The notes: generated by a model not told the origin, from the letters alone. A stretch of 64,000 nucleotides of DNA from Oxytricha trifallax (GCA_000711775.1 ARYC01017246.1:124001-188000), one strand, 5' to 3'; counted from the first letter of the stretch, positions 26,160-39,094 are shown. Made by a program: numbers and translations.

Positions 26160-27549
26160 ATGAATAAGAATTGTAGATTTTATGTGTACTTGTTTTTACC
26201 TTTCAATATAATTATAAGATCAATTGCAAAATTGTCAAAGTAAGAAAGAAATCTGTGCAAATACAATAAGTATCAAACTTCAAATGAAAACTATACACCA
26301 ATTATTATATAAGATGTAGTGCCTGAAGTAGCATCACTTAAATATATAATTGAAATATCAAAAGATCAAATTAAACTTATATTTATGGGATATGATGATT
26401 ACTATGTTTTAAATATTGATGGAATCAATTTATTTTGGAATTATTTAGACATTAATTAATTAATCAGGGGAAAATTTATATCAATTTTATTAATCTTAAT
26501 TGAATACCATGAGAAATGAGATAAAAAATTTCGTCTTAACAAAGAATTTAAATATAAAATAAATTAATGAAATACTCTGACTGTGTTGATTTTATTTATT
26601 TAATCCATAGATTTATAATTCAAATATACTTTTAAAATTTTCCTTTTTCAACAATATTGCTCTAAATAGCATTTTTGATAAACTTAAGTGCAATTTTTAA
26701 ATACTTGAAAAAGTTATGGAAATAGAATTCAATAAATGCTAAACAGGTAAGAGATATTTAAGTTGTAATATAAAAAAAGAAATATTTGAGAATTTTCAAT
26801 TTAGCCACACTTTAAGTTTAGTATCTTGTCGATTAAAGAATGCTAGAGTCTTACAATGCTTTAATAATTCATAAACATTAATAATTAAACAAAGTACTAT
26901 CTGTAAAGAATCATTCGATACTTTTAGTAATCTTAAAAATGTATAACTATCTCATTATGTTGATCCAAATATTCCAAGAAAATAGTTAAATAAAAGCTCA
27001 ATTTACTTTGATTGTATAGAAATTTTAAATTAGATTCAAAATATTAATGATAAAAAATTTGTTGTCGAAATTAGATTTGAAATATATAATTAGTAATAGC
27101 TTATAGATTTGCTATTAAATTAATCAGATTGATAAATTGAAAATATAGATAATTAAAACAAAGAATGCTTAAAGATTATTATGAAACCTCAACTAAAAAT
27201 AAATGAATTATTTCATATGATTTCTTTTTATTGGTAGAATGAATTTAATTTGCACATATTAGTTGAAGAAATATATTATGCTATTTAAGGGTTCAATCAA
27301 TCTGATATTGAAGCACAAAATTTTACTTAATTTTAAACTTTAAACATTGAGAGCCAAATTGAATTCTTGAAAATCAAATAATTATATCCAATTACTTATT
27401 AAAAATCTATAGAATCTAAATTTGCTCATTGCTTAAAAATTGAAATAAATAGACATAAAATTATATATGTGCACTTTAATAAACTAGAGGTATCATTAGA
27501 TGCAATACAAATCTATTAAAATTCTTAAATTTATATTTAAATTGATTGA
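26160..27549 (+). pseudogene. F-box/LRR-like family, subgroup D, decayed
   Basis: Begins MNKNCRFYVYLFLPFNIII with AKLSKQERNLC, almost the same start as the copies at 13,095 and 42,652. The frame is broken by a TGA and by frameshifts around 26,520-26,700. It then reads well with EIEFNKC, FSHTLSLVSCRL and a long Asn/Ile-rich tail to TGA at 27547-27549. The C-terminal phrase IIYVHFNKLEV parallels IHVHFNNINI at the end of the 42,652 copy. The 1.45-kb palindrome is inserted about 370 bp downstream. Confidence 0.6.
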
Positions 27550-27921
27550 AAAAGAATAAAAATATTTTTTTCAATTGTTTATTATTAATTAATTTCTATT
27601 ATAATATGTATAATTATTTATTTATTTGTATATTTTGTTGAGAATTTCTTTAAGATATATTTATTTTTATTAATATGAGCTATATTTTTTAGTAATATTA
27701 CTGAACAAATTTATTTAAAATAATAAGAATGTTAAATATAACTATTTAGAAGATATAATATTTGTAATAATAATTTACATAAAAATTTTATTTGAAAATC
27801 TCATTTTAGTAATATTATTCAATTTTGACTAAAAATTAACATTTTTCTAATTTACATTTTAAAAATGAAATGTTTTGCTTTGTATTATTCTTTGTAAAAG
27901 ATACTATTCTAAATAGATAAT

Positions 27922-29368
27922 TGTTCCGACCGAGACCGTACCCCCCCCCTCTACCCCTCTTCTAAAAATACCCCCTTCACACCCGTACTTCCCGTACCCC
28001 CCATACCCCCCCCATAAAATCCCCCATTTCATATGAAATTTTTTATCCGCGCAGTCTGAATCGATTTCCTTCATGACTTTTCGTCACCATATATAGATAA
28101 TTTTTTATATGAAATATCATAAATTTTTGAAAATTTATTCTTTGCATATTAACCCATAATAGGATATTAATTTCATTTTTTTTAATTTTTCAACGCTCGC
28201 CATTATTTTTGAGTACATACTTTTTTAAGAAATTATTTATTTTATGAGTAACACATTAATAATCATAATTATATATTATAATGATAATTATTTATAAAGT
28301 ACGAGATATAATTCTTAACAACTTTGGGTAATGGATCCCTACGATGGGCCGCTAAAAAATTTTTATATATTTTTTAAATGTTCTAAAAATCATTAAAACA
28401 TCAAAGTAACATGTCATAAGTCATTCAAAAGCTCCCTTACGACTTTTAAAAGCAGTCTATAACAACAAAAAATATAAAAACTTTTATCAATAACATCATA
28501 AAATACATTCAATTTTGAAATAACATTATTAGTTTTATTAAATATTTTATGATTATTATATTTATTTTTTCACAAATTTATACTCTAATATCATGATTAG
28601 ATGTTATAATTGCTTTAAATACAATCATTTAGCATAATGATCTATAAGATTACATAAAACATTAATATTTTGAAGCAATTATAACATCTAATCATGATAT
28701 TAGAGTATAAATTTGTGAAAAAATAAATATAATAATCATAAAATATTTAATAAAACTAATAATGTTATTTCAAAATTGAATGTATTTTATGATGTTATTG
28801 ATAAAAGTTTTTATATTTTTTGTTGTTATAGATTGCTTTTATAAGTCATAAGGGAGCTTATAAATGATTTATGACATGTGAATTTGATGTTTTATGTATT
28901 TTTATAACATTTAAGAAAAATATAGTAAAAACTTTTAGCGGCCCATCTCAGGGGGCCATTACTCAAAGATATTAAGAATTATAGCAAGTACTTTATAAAT
29001 AATTATCATTTTAAAATAAAATTATGTTTATCAATGTGTTACTCATAAAATAAATAATTTCCTATGAGAGTATGTACTCAAAAAATAATGGCGAGCGTTG
29101 AAAAATTAAAAAAAAATGAAATTAATATGCTATTATGGGTTATTAAGCAAAGAATAAATTTTCAAAAATTTATGATATTTCATATAAAAAATTATCTATA
29201 TATGATGACGAGATGTCATGAAGGAAATCGATTCAGACTGCGCGGATAAAAAATTTCATATGAAATGGGGGATTTTATGGGGGGGTATGGGGGGTACGGG
29301 AAGTACGGGTGTGAAGGGGGTATTTTTAGAAGAGGGGTAGAGGGGGGGGGTACGGTCTCGGTCGGAAC
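27922..29368. mobile_element. 1.45-kb fold-back element (near-perfect palindrome) with AGATAAT target duplication
   Basis: Left arm 27,923-28,615 and right arm 28,673-29,368 are inverted copies, with only scattered mismatches, around a 57-bp spacer. The tips are GTTCCGACCGAGACCGTAC, followed by a C-rich tract of about 90 bp (G-rich on the other arm) that contrasts sharply with the AT-rich interior. AGATAAT flanks both sides (27,915-27,921 and 29,369-29,375). No convincing gene is present. The open stretch on the plus strand at 29,064-29,249 lies inside an arm and has no recognisable features. It could be a MITE-like or foldback DNA transposon of unknown superfamily. Confidence 0.8.
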
Positions 29369-29901
29369 AGATAATAAATAATAGTTCATATATTCACTTG
29401 TAATGCTTAAAATTTATATATTATCAGTAATTTAAATTATACGTTGAGAGATTATTAGACAATACAATATAAATTTTATACTTTTCAATAGTTTTTAAAT
29501 AATTAAAATTTTAATAAATAAATGAATCCTCTCTTCATAACTTATATATAATTTTAATTTATTTATTATAAAATTTCATAATTTCAATTTTAAGTCAAGA
29601 TTAGAATATTGGTTGTTAGTTTCGACATTCTTATAATATTATATATTTAAGAAATATTTCTATCATTTACTAATCACAATTTTACATACATTAAATTATA
29701 AGAAATAATCAGCTTTTATAAAGTTACTAAGTTGCAAATATTTTAAATTAAATATTTGATAAATAAAAGTAAAATGGAAATTTTAATTTTATATGTTCAA
29801 TTTTAATCTACTTATCATAGATTGAAATTGAATAATTTTTAAGAAAATAAGATAAATTGAAATATATTTATATAATTTAATTAAACAGAAATAGTGAATG
29901 T

Positions 29902-31918
29902 TCATTAAAATTTAAATATAAATTTCTAATCTCCTTGAATTACCCAAACACTTTAGTGATCAATTTATTTAAATATAATCTTTTAAACCAATTATTAATA
30001 AACAATCAAATCTTAAACGTTCCTGAAATAGTATATTGAATTGTCAATTATTAATTAGAGCTAATCAGAAATTATTGTCAAATTCAATTTATTATTATAT
30101 TTCATAGATTCTAAAATATCCTCAAAATTTTGTTCATATTTGTATGGTCTATAATTTAGAGTAAGATTTTTCAAATTAAAATTTTAGAGTGAATTTATAA
30201 GATCGATAATGTTTTTAAATTTTAATAGAGTTATCTCAAAATCAGGTAAATTTAAATTAAAGTATTTAATCATTGATGAATCAAAATGCTAACACAAAGC
30301 TATATCTTCATTCAACATATTTTTATTAAATTTGATAGAAAATCCTTAGTCATTATTCCATACAAATTATTTTAGCCATTATAGTTGAGAGAAACATTAT
30401 AAAACTTTTATGCTTATTAAACAATTTATAAATTCTACTTTTTGGGTGATTACATCTTGAGAAGAAAAAAGTTTGTTTGGATCAAACATGTTTACATATC
30501 CCAAGGATTTATTTTAAAAGCCTTAAATTTAAAATTTATATATAAAATAATTTTAGGTGTTAATTAAGATCTTTTTTCGAAATCAATTATTTGAAAAAAT
30601 ATTAATTTATTATATAAAAGTTTAACTTAAAGAAATCAAAATAATGACTAAGTAATCTAATCTTTTGACTTAATAATATTTAAATTAGCTATAATAAGAA
30701 AAATAGTGTATATTTTTTAGTAGTATTATATCCAATTCAAATTGTCATAATAGCAAAAAAAGATGTAAAAAATTTTACATTTTTGAGCTTGCATTAAAAA
30801 AAACTATTCTAATATTTATTTGAACTAAATTATAAAGTGAACATTATAGAATTTTTAAATAATCCTGCTAACTATTTTAAATTCCTAGTAATTTATATAA
30901 ATAAATTCATTTTATTATATTCAAACTTGACGTTCCAAAAATGGCTTCAGCCCAACTTTTTGAATATTAAATAAAAAAGTAAAATGATTAATGTTAACAA
31001 CTATTGTATCAAGAAATTTAAGTTCCTTTACTCAATCGCCAAATGTTTAATTATTTTTTATAGTATATTTATTAATTTTCTAATTTTGCCAAGATTTAAT
31101 CTCTGTTTTGTTAAATTAATACTAGTCTTATGTTATAGATTGGAAAATGACAATTTAAAATATTAAATTCATGTCTTCACCCTTTAATATTTTATAAGGT
31201 TTTTCTTGATGTACAATAAGAGTAAGAAGGTTTAATCTTAATTTATTCTTTAATTCCCAATTTAATATAGATTATATAATTCTTTAATTTAGAATATAAA
31301 ATTCTAATGATATTTAGTTTTCTTTATAATTTAAAGGCATATTGTCTATAAAACATTCAAAATATTTTTCAATTATTTAACATAATTTATTAGGTATTAC
31401 TAGTTTAATTTTATCTGTAAAATTAAAAATTCTATCATAATTTATCTTAAGACCTGGATTTTTAGAGAATGTTATTTATAATTCAAAATTTTAATCATTA
31501 TTGTTAAATTATAATTAATTCAATCAAACTCTAATTTCAAAAGATTTTATTTAAATATTTTTAATTAAATTAGAGGGGTTTAATATGAATTATTCAATAT
31601 ATAATCGATTTATGAAGGTAAACATTATTTAATAGAAAAATCACTTATATTCAACTGTGTATTATAATAATCAAAAAATAATTAATAAAAAAAACTTAAT
31701 TTTTTAGGAAATTTTTACGCTTACTGTAAATCTTTTTCTTATTTTTAAATACTAAATGAATATTTCTAAATCGATAGAATTTAAGCAATAGAATTGTGAA
31801 ATTTGAGCTAAGAAGTCAAAGAATATTCAATTTTTGAAAGGATTTAAATATTAGTGAATATGAAATTGGGTTTTAGAAATTTGTAAATAATTGATCTATG
31901 ATTTTTATATAATTTCAT
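29902..31918 (-). pseudogene. F-box/LRR-like family, subgroup B, interrupted by a 518-bp insert
   Basis: ATG at 31918 reads MKLYKNHRSIIYKFLKPNF with LSKIEYSL, the subgroup-B start. TGA at 29902-29904 follows a block like the 11,403 copy's C-terminus (SVWVIQGDQKFIF). With the insert 30,445-30,962 removed, the frame across the junction reads FNIQKVEFINC, matching LPKIEFHN of the 11,403 copy, and continues through PDFEIT and NLTLNYRPYKY. Frameshifts remain elsewhere, for example near the C-terminus. The upstream half is less well conserved than the downstream half. Confidence 0.6.
30445..30962. mobile_element. 518-bp IES-like insert flanked by ACTTTTTG
   Basis: ACTTTTTG is present at 30,437-30,444 and 30,955-30,962. 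The insert has no counterpart in the other subgroup-B copies, its length is not a multiple of three, and its removal with one repeat restores the protein alignment across the junction. The ends are GGTGATTACATC (left) and GGCTTCAGCCCA (right). Confidence 0.7.
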
Positions 31919-32244
31919 TTTAAATAAAAGATTTCTTTTTTAATTAAATATTATAAATAAAAAAAAATTCTAATGAGGATTTAAAAAATTTAAAATTTAA
32001 TAGTTATTGTAATTTAAAGTAAATTACCTAATTTAAGAATATTATTAGATTTATAAAAGTAAACTAAATTTTTATTATAATACTTCATGCTTATAATATT
32101 ATAATTTTATGTTTGATTTATTTTATTAAAATATTATTTGTATAATAAATTTTAAAAATTATAAAAATTAAAATATTCAAACTACATCAAAATTATAAAA
32201 TTTAAGACAAATAAATTGAAAATTTTCCAAATTAAAATATATTG

Positions 32245-33546
32245 ATGGAATCATTACAAAATTTACCTCAAGACAAAAATATTTAAATTTATCCAAACAT
32301 AAGGCAAGTAATTTACAGATTTCTTCCTTAGATTACTATTTTTAATCAAATCGCCAAATTAAGTGTAAAAGACAGACAAATTTCGGTGAGTATATCATAA
32401 GAGAGATAATATAATAATAATTAGGAAAAATTCAAAATTAATCTTTAAAATGGCACCATTTTATCCAAGTAAGATGTGATTGAATTTATAGCTATTTAAA
32501 GCAATTATTTTGAAATAACTCTTTAAAAAGAATTCGATAAGGTATATATCGAAAATTTATCCAATTTTATCATCCATATAATAGCAAAGAATCAATAATA
32601 AGTAAGCCAAAAAATAAAAGTAAATTTTAATTAATCATGGGGTTAGATCATTATAAGGTTGATGGAAAAAGGATGTCTTAAGAACATTAAAAACCTAGAA
32701 GTATTTTATAAAATCATTGTTAGAGCAAATAATGATCGAAATAAATTTCAAAGTCAATGGAGTTTCATTTCTCTATTCGAAATTGTAAAAATTAAAAACA
32801 AATCTATTTTTATTGATTTGAAATCAAGGAGAAAGAAAAATTCATCGCAATGTTTTTAAAGAGAAAGTCAAGAATTATTTAAATAACTTGATAAGCACGA
32901 CATATTTGGTGTTGCGGTATAATTGAGAATGAGGGAATTATATCTTTAAGGATTAAATTAATTCTAATACTATGAAATTGTGCATAATGCAAATTTAAAT
33001 AAAATAGTCATTGAGAATTGTGGCATGTATGCTTACCCATTTCTATAATAAGAAATAGAGAAGATTTAAAGCTTACGCAAATTTGAAATATTTGGACCTG
33101 ATTTCTTTCATATGAATTATAATACCTTTAACAAATATAAATAACTGACCAAGCTTTCAGTTGGAATAAGAAATCCAAAATAATTAATAACTTTATTGCG
33201 TATTTTAAAATTACCCAATTTATTGAAATTAAAAGTAAAAACTACCCAAGATTGTGAATTTGAGTTGAGCGACATTTATGAAATTAATCAAGAATATCAA
33301 AAAACTTACTCAATAACAATAAACACATAAAATTTATAAGTATTTTTTCATAAAGAAGAATTTGAGTAAATCTATAGAAGTGTTGAGAGAATAATTAAAA
33401 TTCAAAGTATAAAATACGACCATATTACACTAACTCTTAAGGAGTTTGACACAAAAACTGATTAAGCTGTAATTAGGATTTTAGGGATGAAGAATATGCT
33501 AATCAAAATAAAGGCAAATATATAATTTATGTAGTAATCAAAATGA
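32245..33546 (+). CDS. F-box/LRR-like family protein, subgroup E, intact (433 aa)
   Basis: ATG at 32245 to TGA at 33544-33546 is open across 434 codons when TAA/TAG are Gln. The F-box-like segment is VIYRFLPQITIFNQIAKLS followed by VKDRQIS, preceded by an unusually long ~25-residue leader. Leu/Ile/Asn-rich repeats follow, such as RKFEIFGPDFF and LPNLLKLKVKT. Its length and layout match the intact member at 54,125. There is no transmembrane segment or catalytic motif. The frame contains dozens of TAA/TAG codons, so a standard-code reading would miss it. The role is unknown; substrate-binding F-box/LRR proteins are the nearest structural analogue. Confidence 0.75.
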
Positions 33547-33954
33547 ATTTATAAGTTAATAACTAAATAATTTTAGATTAAGTCAATTTATATTCACGAA
33601 ATTATTTAAGGCAAATTGTATTATTTTAATTGTACTTTTACTTTGTAAAATTATTTATTAAACGATTTTATAATAGATGGTTTCTATATTAATTTAGAGA
33701 TTAAAAATAATTTATAGCATATAGTGATTCTTTATTAAATTTAATGAACTCTGTTAGTCCAAACTTAAGATCATTTAAAATTAATTTTATTATTTAAATC
33801 AATATTAATTTTGTAATAAATATTAGACGCTTAATAAAGATAAATTCAATTAATTGATAAATTGATAAAGAAAAATCTTAAGTTATAAATGTAAAGACTT
33901 AATTGATTAGAGTAGCTTTTCATTTTTAATCAAATAAAAAATCTATTATGTTTT

Positions 33955-34520
33955 ATGGATGTGAATTTTAATTAAATCTATTTTAGAAGTATTCATAAAT
34001 GGCGAATTTCTGATAATTTTATATATAGTTCGAGTAGAATGAATAGAATGGCACATTAGTAGTTGAATTATACACATTAATTCTATAAAATTTAGTAATT
34101 AAGATTGAATTTTTAAATAGAATTTACAATTTGTTAATTCTTGATGCTTTCAACTTCTATAGAGAAATTACTTTATATTTTTAATCAAAATGTAGTGCAT
34201 TTAAATTGAAAGATTTGAGTCCAAAGAAAATATTAAAGAATCTTAAATTTAGTACATAATTTTTAATCGTTAAGCAATTTAATTGTTTTGAGTTTTAAAA
34301 AATAGTTAACTCTAGATTAAAAGAAAAAATATTTGTAAAAATATCAAATTGTCCAAAATTTATATATTTATAATAATCTTAAGTTTCAAAAGTACAAAGA
34401 AATAAATATCATAGAAATCTAATAGATATATCTAATTTAATCAAACTTAAAATTGAGTAATTTGTAATATCAATATAAAATGATTTAGGAAATTAAAAAG
34501 AGTCATTAAGTAAAATATGA
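33955..34520 (+). pseudogene. Fragment of an F-box/LRR-like family copy
   Basis: Two segments joined by a frameshift read as family-like Leu/Asn/Ile-rich protein (for example LKDLSPKKILKNLKFST and SNLIKLKIEQF) to TGA at 34518-34520. The F-box-like start is not visible. It lies 408 bp after the intact gene at 32,245, on the same strand. Confidence 0.4.
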
Positions 34521-34765
34521 TTTTGTTTTAGTTATGAGAAAATTTAATTTCTATAAATATTATTCTTAATAAAATAGCAAATTTATTTCAATATATTCAT
34601 ATATAGATAAATCTCACTAATACAATAACTGTTATCAAAGATGAAAAATAATAAAGCATGGTTATAAGGTATGAAATTGAAATAATCAACATTAAAATTA
34701 CATTAAACTGGTATAATTGTAGAAATACATTTGATTTGGGAAAAATTTTTCTAATTAATAAATTA

Positions 34766-35077
34766 GTAATTTAAAATCGTCACAGTTAACTTTCTTGAAA
34801 CCAAAATATTATAATACTTGTTTGATTGAGAATTCAAAATTAACTGGACTTTACTATTACGGGTACCCCTCTACCGCATTCCAGGAGCGAGATAACTTGA
34901 TTTTAATTTTTACAGTAAATTTCACTAAACAAATCACCCAAAATCAGTTATCTCGCTCCTGGAATGCGGTAGAGGGATACCCATAATAGTAAAGTCCAGT
35001 TAATTTTGAATTCTCAATCAAACAAGTACCATTTTATTTAGGTTTCAAGAAAGTTAACTGTCACGATTTTAAATTAC
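34766..35077. mobile_element. Small fold-back element, family 1
   Basis: An almost perfect inverted repeat of about 130 bp per arm, with outer ends GTAATTTAAAATCGT and inner arms ending GAGCGAGATAAC, around a short loop containing AAATCACCCAAAAT. The AGTTAACTTTCTTGAAA and TACTTGTTTGATT motifs are shared with the element at 7303-7598. Apparent reading frames inside are a consequence of the palindrome. Confidence 0.8.
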
Positions 35078-36289
35078 AATTTTATTAATTATAAATATTT
35101 TTCCTAAATCATATGTATTTCTACAAAATTATGAATAATAAAAGAGTTATATTTTTTAGGGAAAATTGGGCAAATTGCTCTATTTTAAAGTAAGAGTAAG
35201 AGTATTTATTATAATTATAAATTCATTATATTAAAAATAGTTTTAAATTTATATTTTGTCTTCAAACCCAATATATTCACTTATTCCAAAGATTTAAGAT
35301 AAGCTCTTTTATTTATTTTTATTCAGACTACATATTTGTATTTAATTTAAAAATTTCTTCTAATATATAATTTATGAAACTTACAGGATTAATTATATTA
35401 TTTATTGTCAAGTTATATTTATCTAAGTTTAAAAAAAGTTCTTTATTTATAAAATATTTTAGTATTATCAAAATATTGAGAAATTTATACAATATACAAA
35501 TTTGAAAATACTTTAATATTGCTAGCACAAATATTTTCTCATAATTTAATTCTCAAGTATTAACTATATTATTGCTCAAATAGTGGCATTAAGCTTTTCC
35601 TCTCAAATTTTCAAAAACTTTAGGTTTACAATTTTTAATATATGTTGTCGTAAATATATTAGATAAAACTGTGAAAGAATTCGAATTTTGAATATATAAT
35701 TAATTAAAAATATTAATAAGAGACAAATACTAAAAAGAACTGATGCTTTAAAATTATTGTATTTGGTTAAAATATCCATATTTTATAATGGAAATTTTTA
35801 TTCAAATTTGATAATGAATAATATAATTTATATAATATGAATGTTTTAAGTAAAGTTATAATGATAAAAAAAGTAATTAAATAAAAACAAAAAATAAAAT
35901 ATTATTTATTAAACTAGTTAAATCATCCAAAAAAAAAGTATTGCAATGATGCTAGTTAAAAAATTTTTGACATACGATTATTTTTAAGATGAGCCTATTA
36001 TATTTACTTATTATTATTATAAAAATTGAGAATAGTATTATCGGATAGTATAATTATATATATGTAATTTTTGTTTATTACTAAAGTTAAATATTTTATA
36101 ATATTTTAAAAATAAAATAAAAAAGTTGTAAAATATCCTCGAGATAATTATTTGAATAAAAATAATAATTAAATAATTTAAAATTTATATTTTAATTAAA
36201 ATATAAAAAATAATTCTAATTATTAAATATAAATTAAAGCAAAGTAAAATAAATCTAATTTTATTTATAATAATAAATTATAAATAAAT
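35078..36289. other. AT-rich spacer
   Basis: No family copy or inverted repeat recognised. The open stretch on the minus strand near 35,328-35,528 has no family resemblance. Confidence 0.35.
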
Positions 36290-37893
36290 ATGAAAGCGAT
36301 TCCAAGAAGTTGTAGACTTTTTATTTATGCTTTTTTAGATATTAATGAAACAGCTTATAAAATGAGCAGATTATCTAAGATTGAAAGATAAACCTGTTTA
36401 TTAATCAAAAACTTGATAAATAACAAAAACTAAGTTCTTTAAATTTATTTTTAAAAGCCAATATTATATTCAACCACTTGCTACTTATTTGCTATGGCTA
36501 ATGATTTATAATTAAATTTTTAATTGTGGGTATATAATTTTAATTTAATTTTTATTAATATTGATCACTAAATTATAACCCTTTTTAATCATTCAATAAT
36601 TTATCAGAAGAAAATAAAGAATTTTTAAATTTCTTAAACTATTTTAGTTAATTTGCTTTAATAAGTTATATTTATTGAGGGCATTTTAAAATCCCTAATA
36701 ATCCCATCAAGCTTATACAATGAGTCAACTTCGTCAAAATATAAACTTAAACTAAATTACTAATCAAACAAAATTAGATCGAATTAATAAAATTATATTT
36801 TTTAATTGTTGTTTTCAAAAAATAAAAAGCAATTAACCAAGATTGGGTACATGCCCCAACCCGTACTTTTAATAGAAAATTTCTAATTAAAATTTCTAAA
36901 AATTTATTTAGATTGGGATTAAAAATTATAAATATAATAATATAGTAAATTTTACAACTTTTGAGTGGTACTTGTCTCACACCCTCACTTTTATTATAGT
37001 AAAAATATAAACAGTAATTGTCTTACTAATTAAATTTCGGTCGAAAATCACCAATATAATAATTAAAAACTTTTTTGGTAACAACTTGAGATAATATGAC
37101 TATGAAGAAATTATCGATTCATCTATAATTACATTTATAAATTATTACTTTTATGATAACAATATGGTGATGTTTTTCTCCAAAAACTTTATCTTTTTAA
37201 CTAATAATTTTATTTGTAAAGAAACTAGGACAACTTATTCTGAAATTAGGAGTGACAAAACACTATTATTCATAAATTAATTGATTATTCACTTGAATAT
37301 TTCTCAATTCTATTTTAAATAGAGTCAATTTTTCTTTACAAATAAAATTGTTAGTTAAAAAGATAAAGTTTTTGGAGAAAAACATCACAATAATGTTATC
37401 ATAAAAGCAATATTATTAAATGTAATTTTATGATGAATCGATAAATTCTTCATAGTCATTTTATCTCAAGTTGTTACCAAAAATGTTTTTAATTATTATA
37501 TTGGTGATTTTCGACCGAAATTTAATTAGTAAGACAATTACTGTTTATATTTTTACTATAATAAAAGTGAGGGTGTGAGACAGGTACCCTTCCAACTTTT
37601 TAAGTCATAATAGCTACAAATGAAATACTTTCTAGATATAGATATTTTAACAAAATTATGACATTATTTTATTCATAGAATATTTTGTATTATAAAAATA
37701 TCTATTTAATCAATAAAACTTTTTTCTATATGAAATTTTAAATATTTCAATCAAAACATCTTTACAAAAAGAGTATAAGCATTGTACTTTTATTTACAAA
37801 GTTGTAACATATTTTTCTATTATTTCATTCAAGATTTAAATCCCCAATCTAAATTAATTTCCCTTCATTTATAAATTTAATGTAAAGTGGTGA
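36290..37893 (+). pseudogene. F-box/LRR-like family, subgroup E, interrupted by a 638-bp fold-back insert
   Basis: ATG at 36290 opens MKAIPRSCRLFIYAFLDIN with SRLSKIER and runs 224 codons without TGA to the insert at 36,963. When the insert and one AACTTTT are removed, the frame continues to TGA at 37891-37893, with one TGA seven codons after the junction. The product would be 321 residues, shorter than the usual 430. The N-terminus and the Asn/Leu-rich body match the family. The single TGA at the junction may be a post-insertion mutation, or the insert boundary may differ slightly from my estimate. Confidence 0.6.
36963..37600. mobile_element. 638-bp palindromic IES-like insert flanked by AACTTTT
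   Basis: AACTTTT occurs at 36,956-36,962 and 37,594-37,600. The insert is a long inverted repeat: GAGTGGTACTTGTCTCACAC at the left against its near-inverse GTGTGAGACAGGTACCC at the right, with arms pairing for roughly 300 bp (for example AATTTCGGTCGAAAATCACC). Its length is not a multiple of three. Its left tip GAGTGGTACT is also the (inverted) right tip of the insert at 42,697-43,008, which has the same AACTTTT repeat. Confidence 0.8.
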
Positions 37894-37999
37894 GACAAAT
37901 TCTCCCTCAATATACTTATAAATAATTGAATTTATTAAATACTGTTATACTATATAAATTCCATTAGATATTGAGTAATATTAAGGCACATTATAATTT

Positions 38000-38799
38000 G
38001 ACAATTGCTAAATAGACAACACAAGTATTTTGAATTTATTCAAATAATCCTAGAAATTGATAGTTTAAGATTATTATAATCCATTTTCATTAGTTTGTAA
38101 GAATTTCTAAGAATTTACAAATCTAAATTAAATAGAAATTAAAACTAAAATTACATTTTAAAATGGAATAATAATTAATAATTCGAATTGCATCAATATT
38201 GTTAATATACTATTTTATTGAGGTATACGCGAAAAAATATTATTAATTTACGAAATTCAAAATATTCTATAAAATGCATTAAAATAAATAAATACATTCT
38301 TTATTACAATTTGATCTTTTATCTCTGTTTTTATTAAATTTATTTATAAAATAAAATTAAAAAGATAATATTATTTTTTACTATCAATCAAATAAATTTT
38401 AATTGAGCAATATTAATTATTGTTAAAATAAAATTGAATTAATTTTATAATTAATTTAATTATGTTTTTATTTATGAATTTTTATACTAGTTCTTTTATG
38501 CTATGCATCGTGTTTTCTCTTACACATTTTCATGTCTAATTAATTTTGTAAATCAATATAAAAATAGTATTTTTTAAATCCTGAGAATATTCTCATTAAA
38601 TTTTAATTAAATCAACACAAACTAACATTAATATTTTTATCTCATTCATGTAATTATTTTAATTTTAGCAATAAATCCCTAATTTTTGTAATTTAACTTA
38701 ACAAAATAATATTAATTTTTAATGCTTATTTGGTATAGCGCACATCCAAGATTGAAATAGATATTATTATAGATAAATTAAGAGTTTTATGAAATATTA
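38000..38799. other. AT-rich, nothing recognised
   Basis: No gene or repeat could be supported. Confidence 0.35.
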
Positions 38800-39094
38800 G
38801 GGGGAGAAGTTTCTTGCCCTAACATTAAAATTTATGCTTTACTTAGATTATTACAAAACATTTTTATTAAATTACAAGGTTTATATTTATCCATTGCATC
38901 TATATATAAATTGCACTAATTTATTTAACTAATAATATATGATAGATTGATAAAATATTTGAAATTTGTTTTTCATGATTATGAAAATTTTATATGTTAA
39001 TATAGGAATCATTATATCATAGTTGATGATATAGATTTTTATAAATTTATAAAAATTATATTTTTGTATGAATGAGGCAGGAACTTCTGACGGG
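38800..39094. repeat. Degenerate inverted-repeat element related to the 3.5-kb fold-back
   Basis: GGGGGAGAAGTTTCTTGCCC at the left and GGCAGGAACTTCT at the right are inverted copies of an AGAAGTTtCyTGCC core, the same core as the element at 3455-3964. The arms are short and no clear direct repeat flanks them, so this is tentative. Confidence 0.35.

Noticed and set aside
29064-29249. 61-codon open stretch with an apparent Met start
   Set aside because: Lies wholly inside one arm of the 1.45-kb palindrome and has no recognisable motif.
34795-34986. 63-codon open stretch
   Set aside because: Spans the loop of the 34,766-35,077 fold-back; it reads the palindrome, not a gene.
36774-36980. Minus-strand open stretch near the 36,963 insert
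   Set aside because: Antisense to the well-supported subgroup-E frame on the plus strand.
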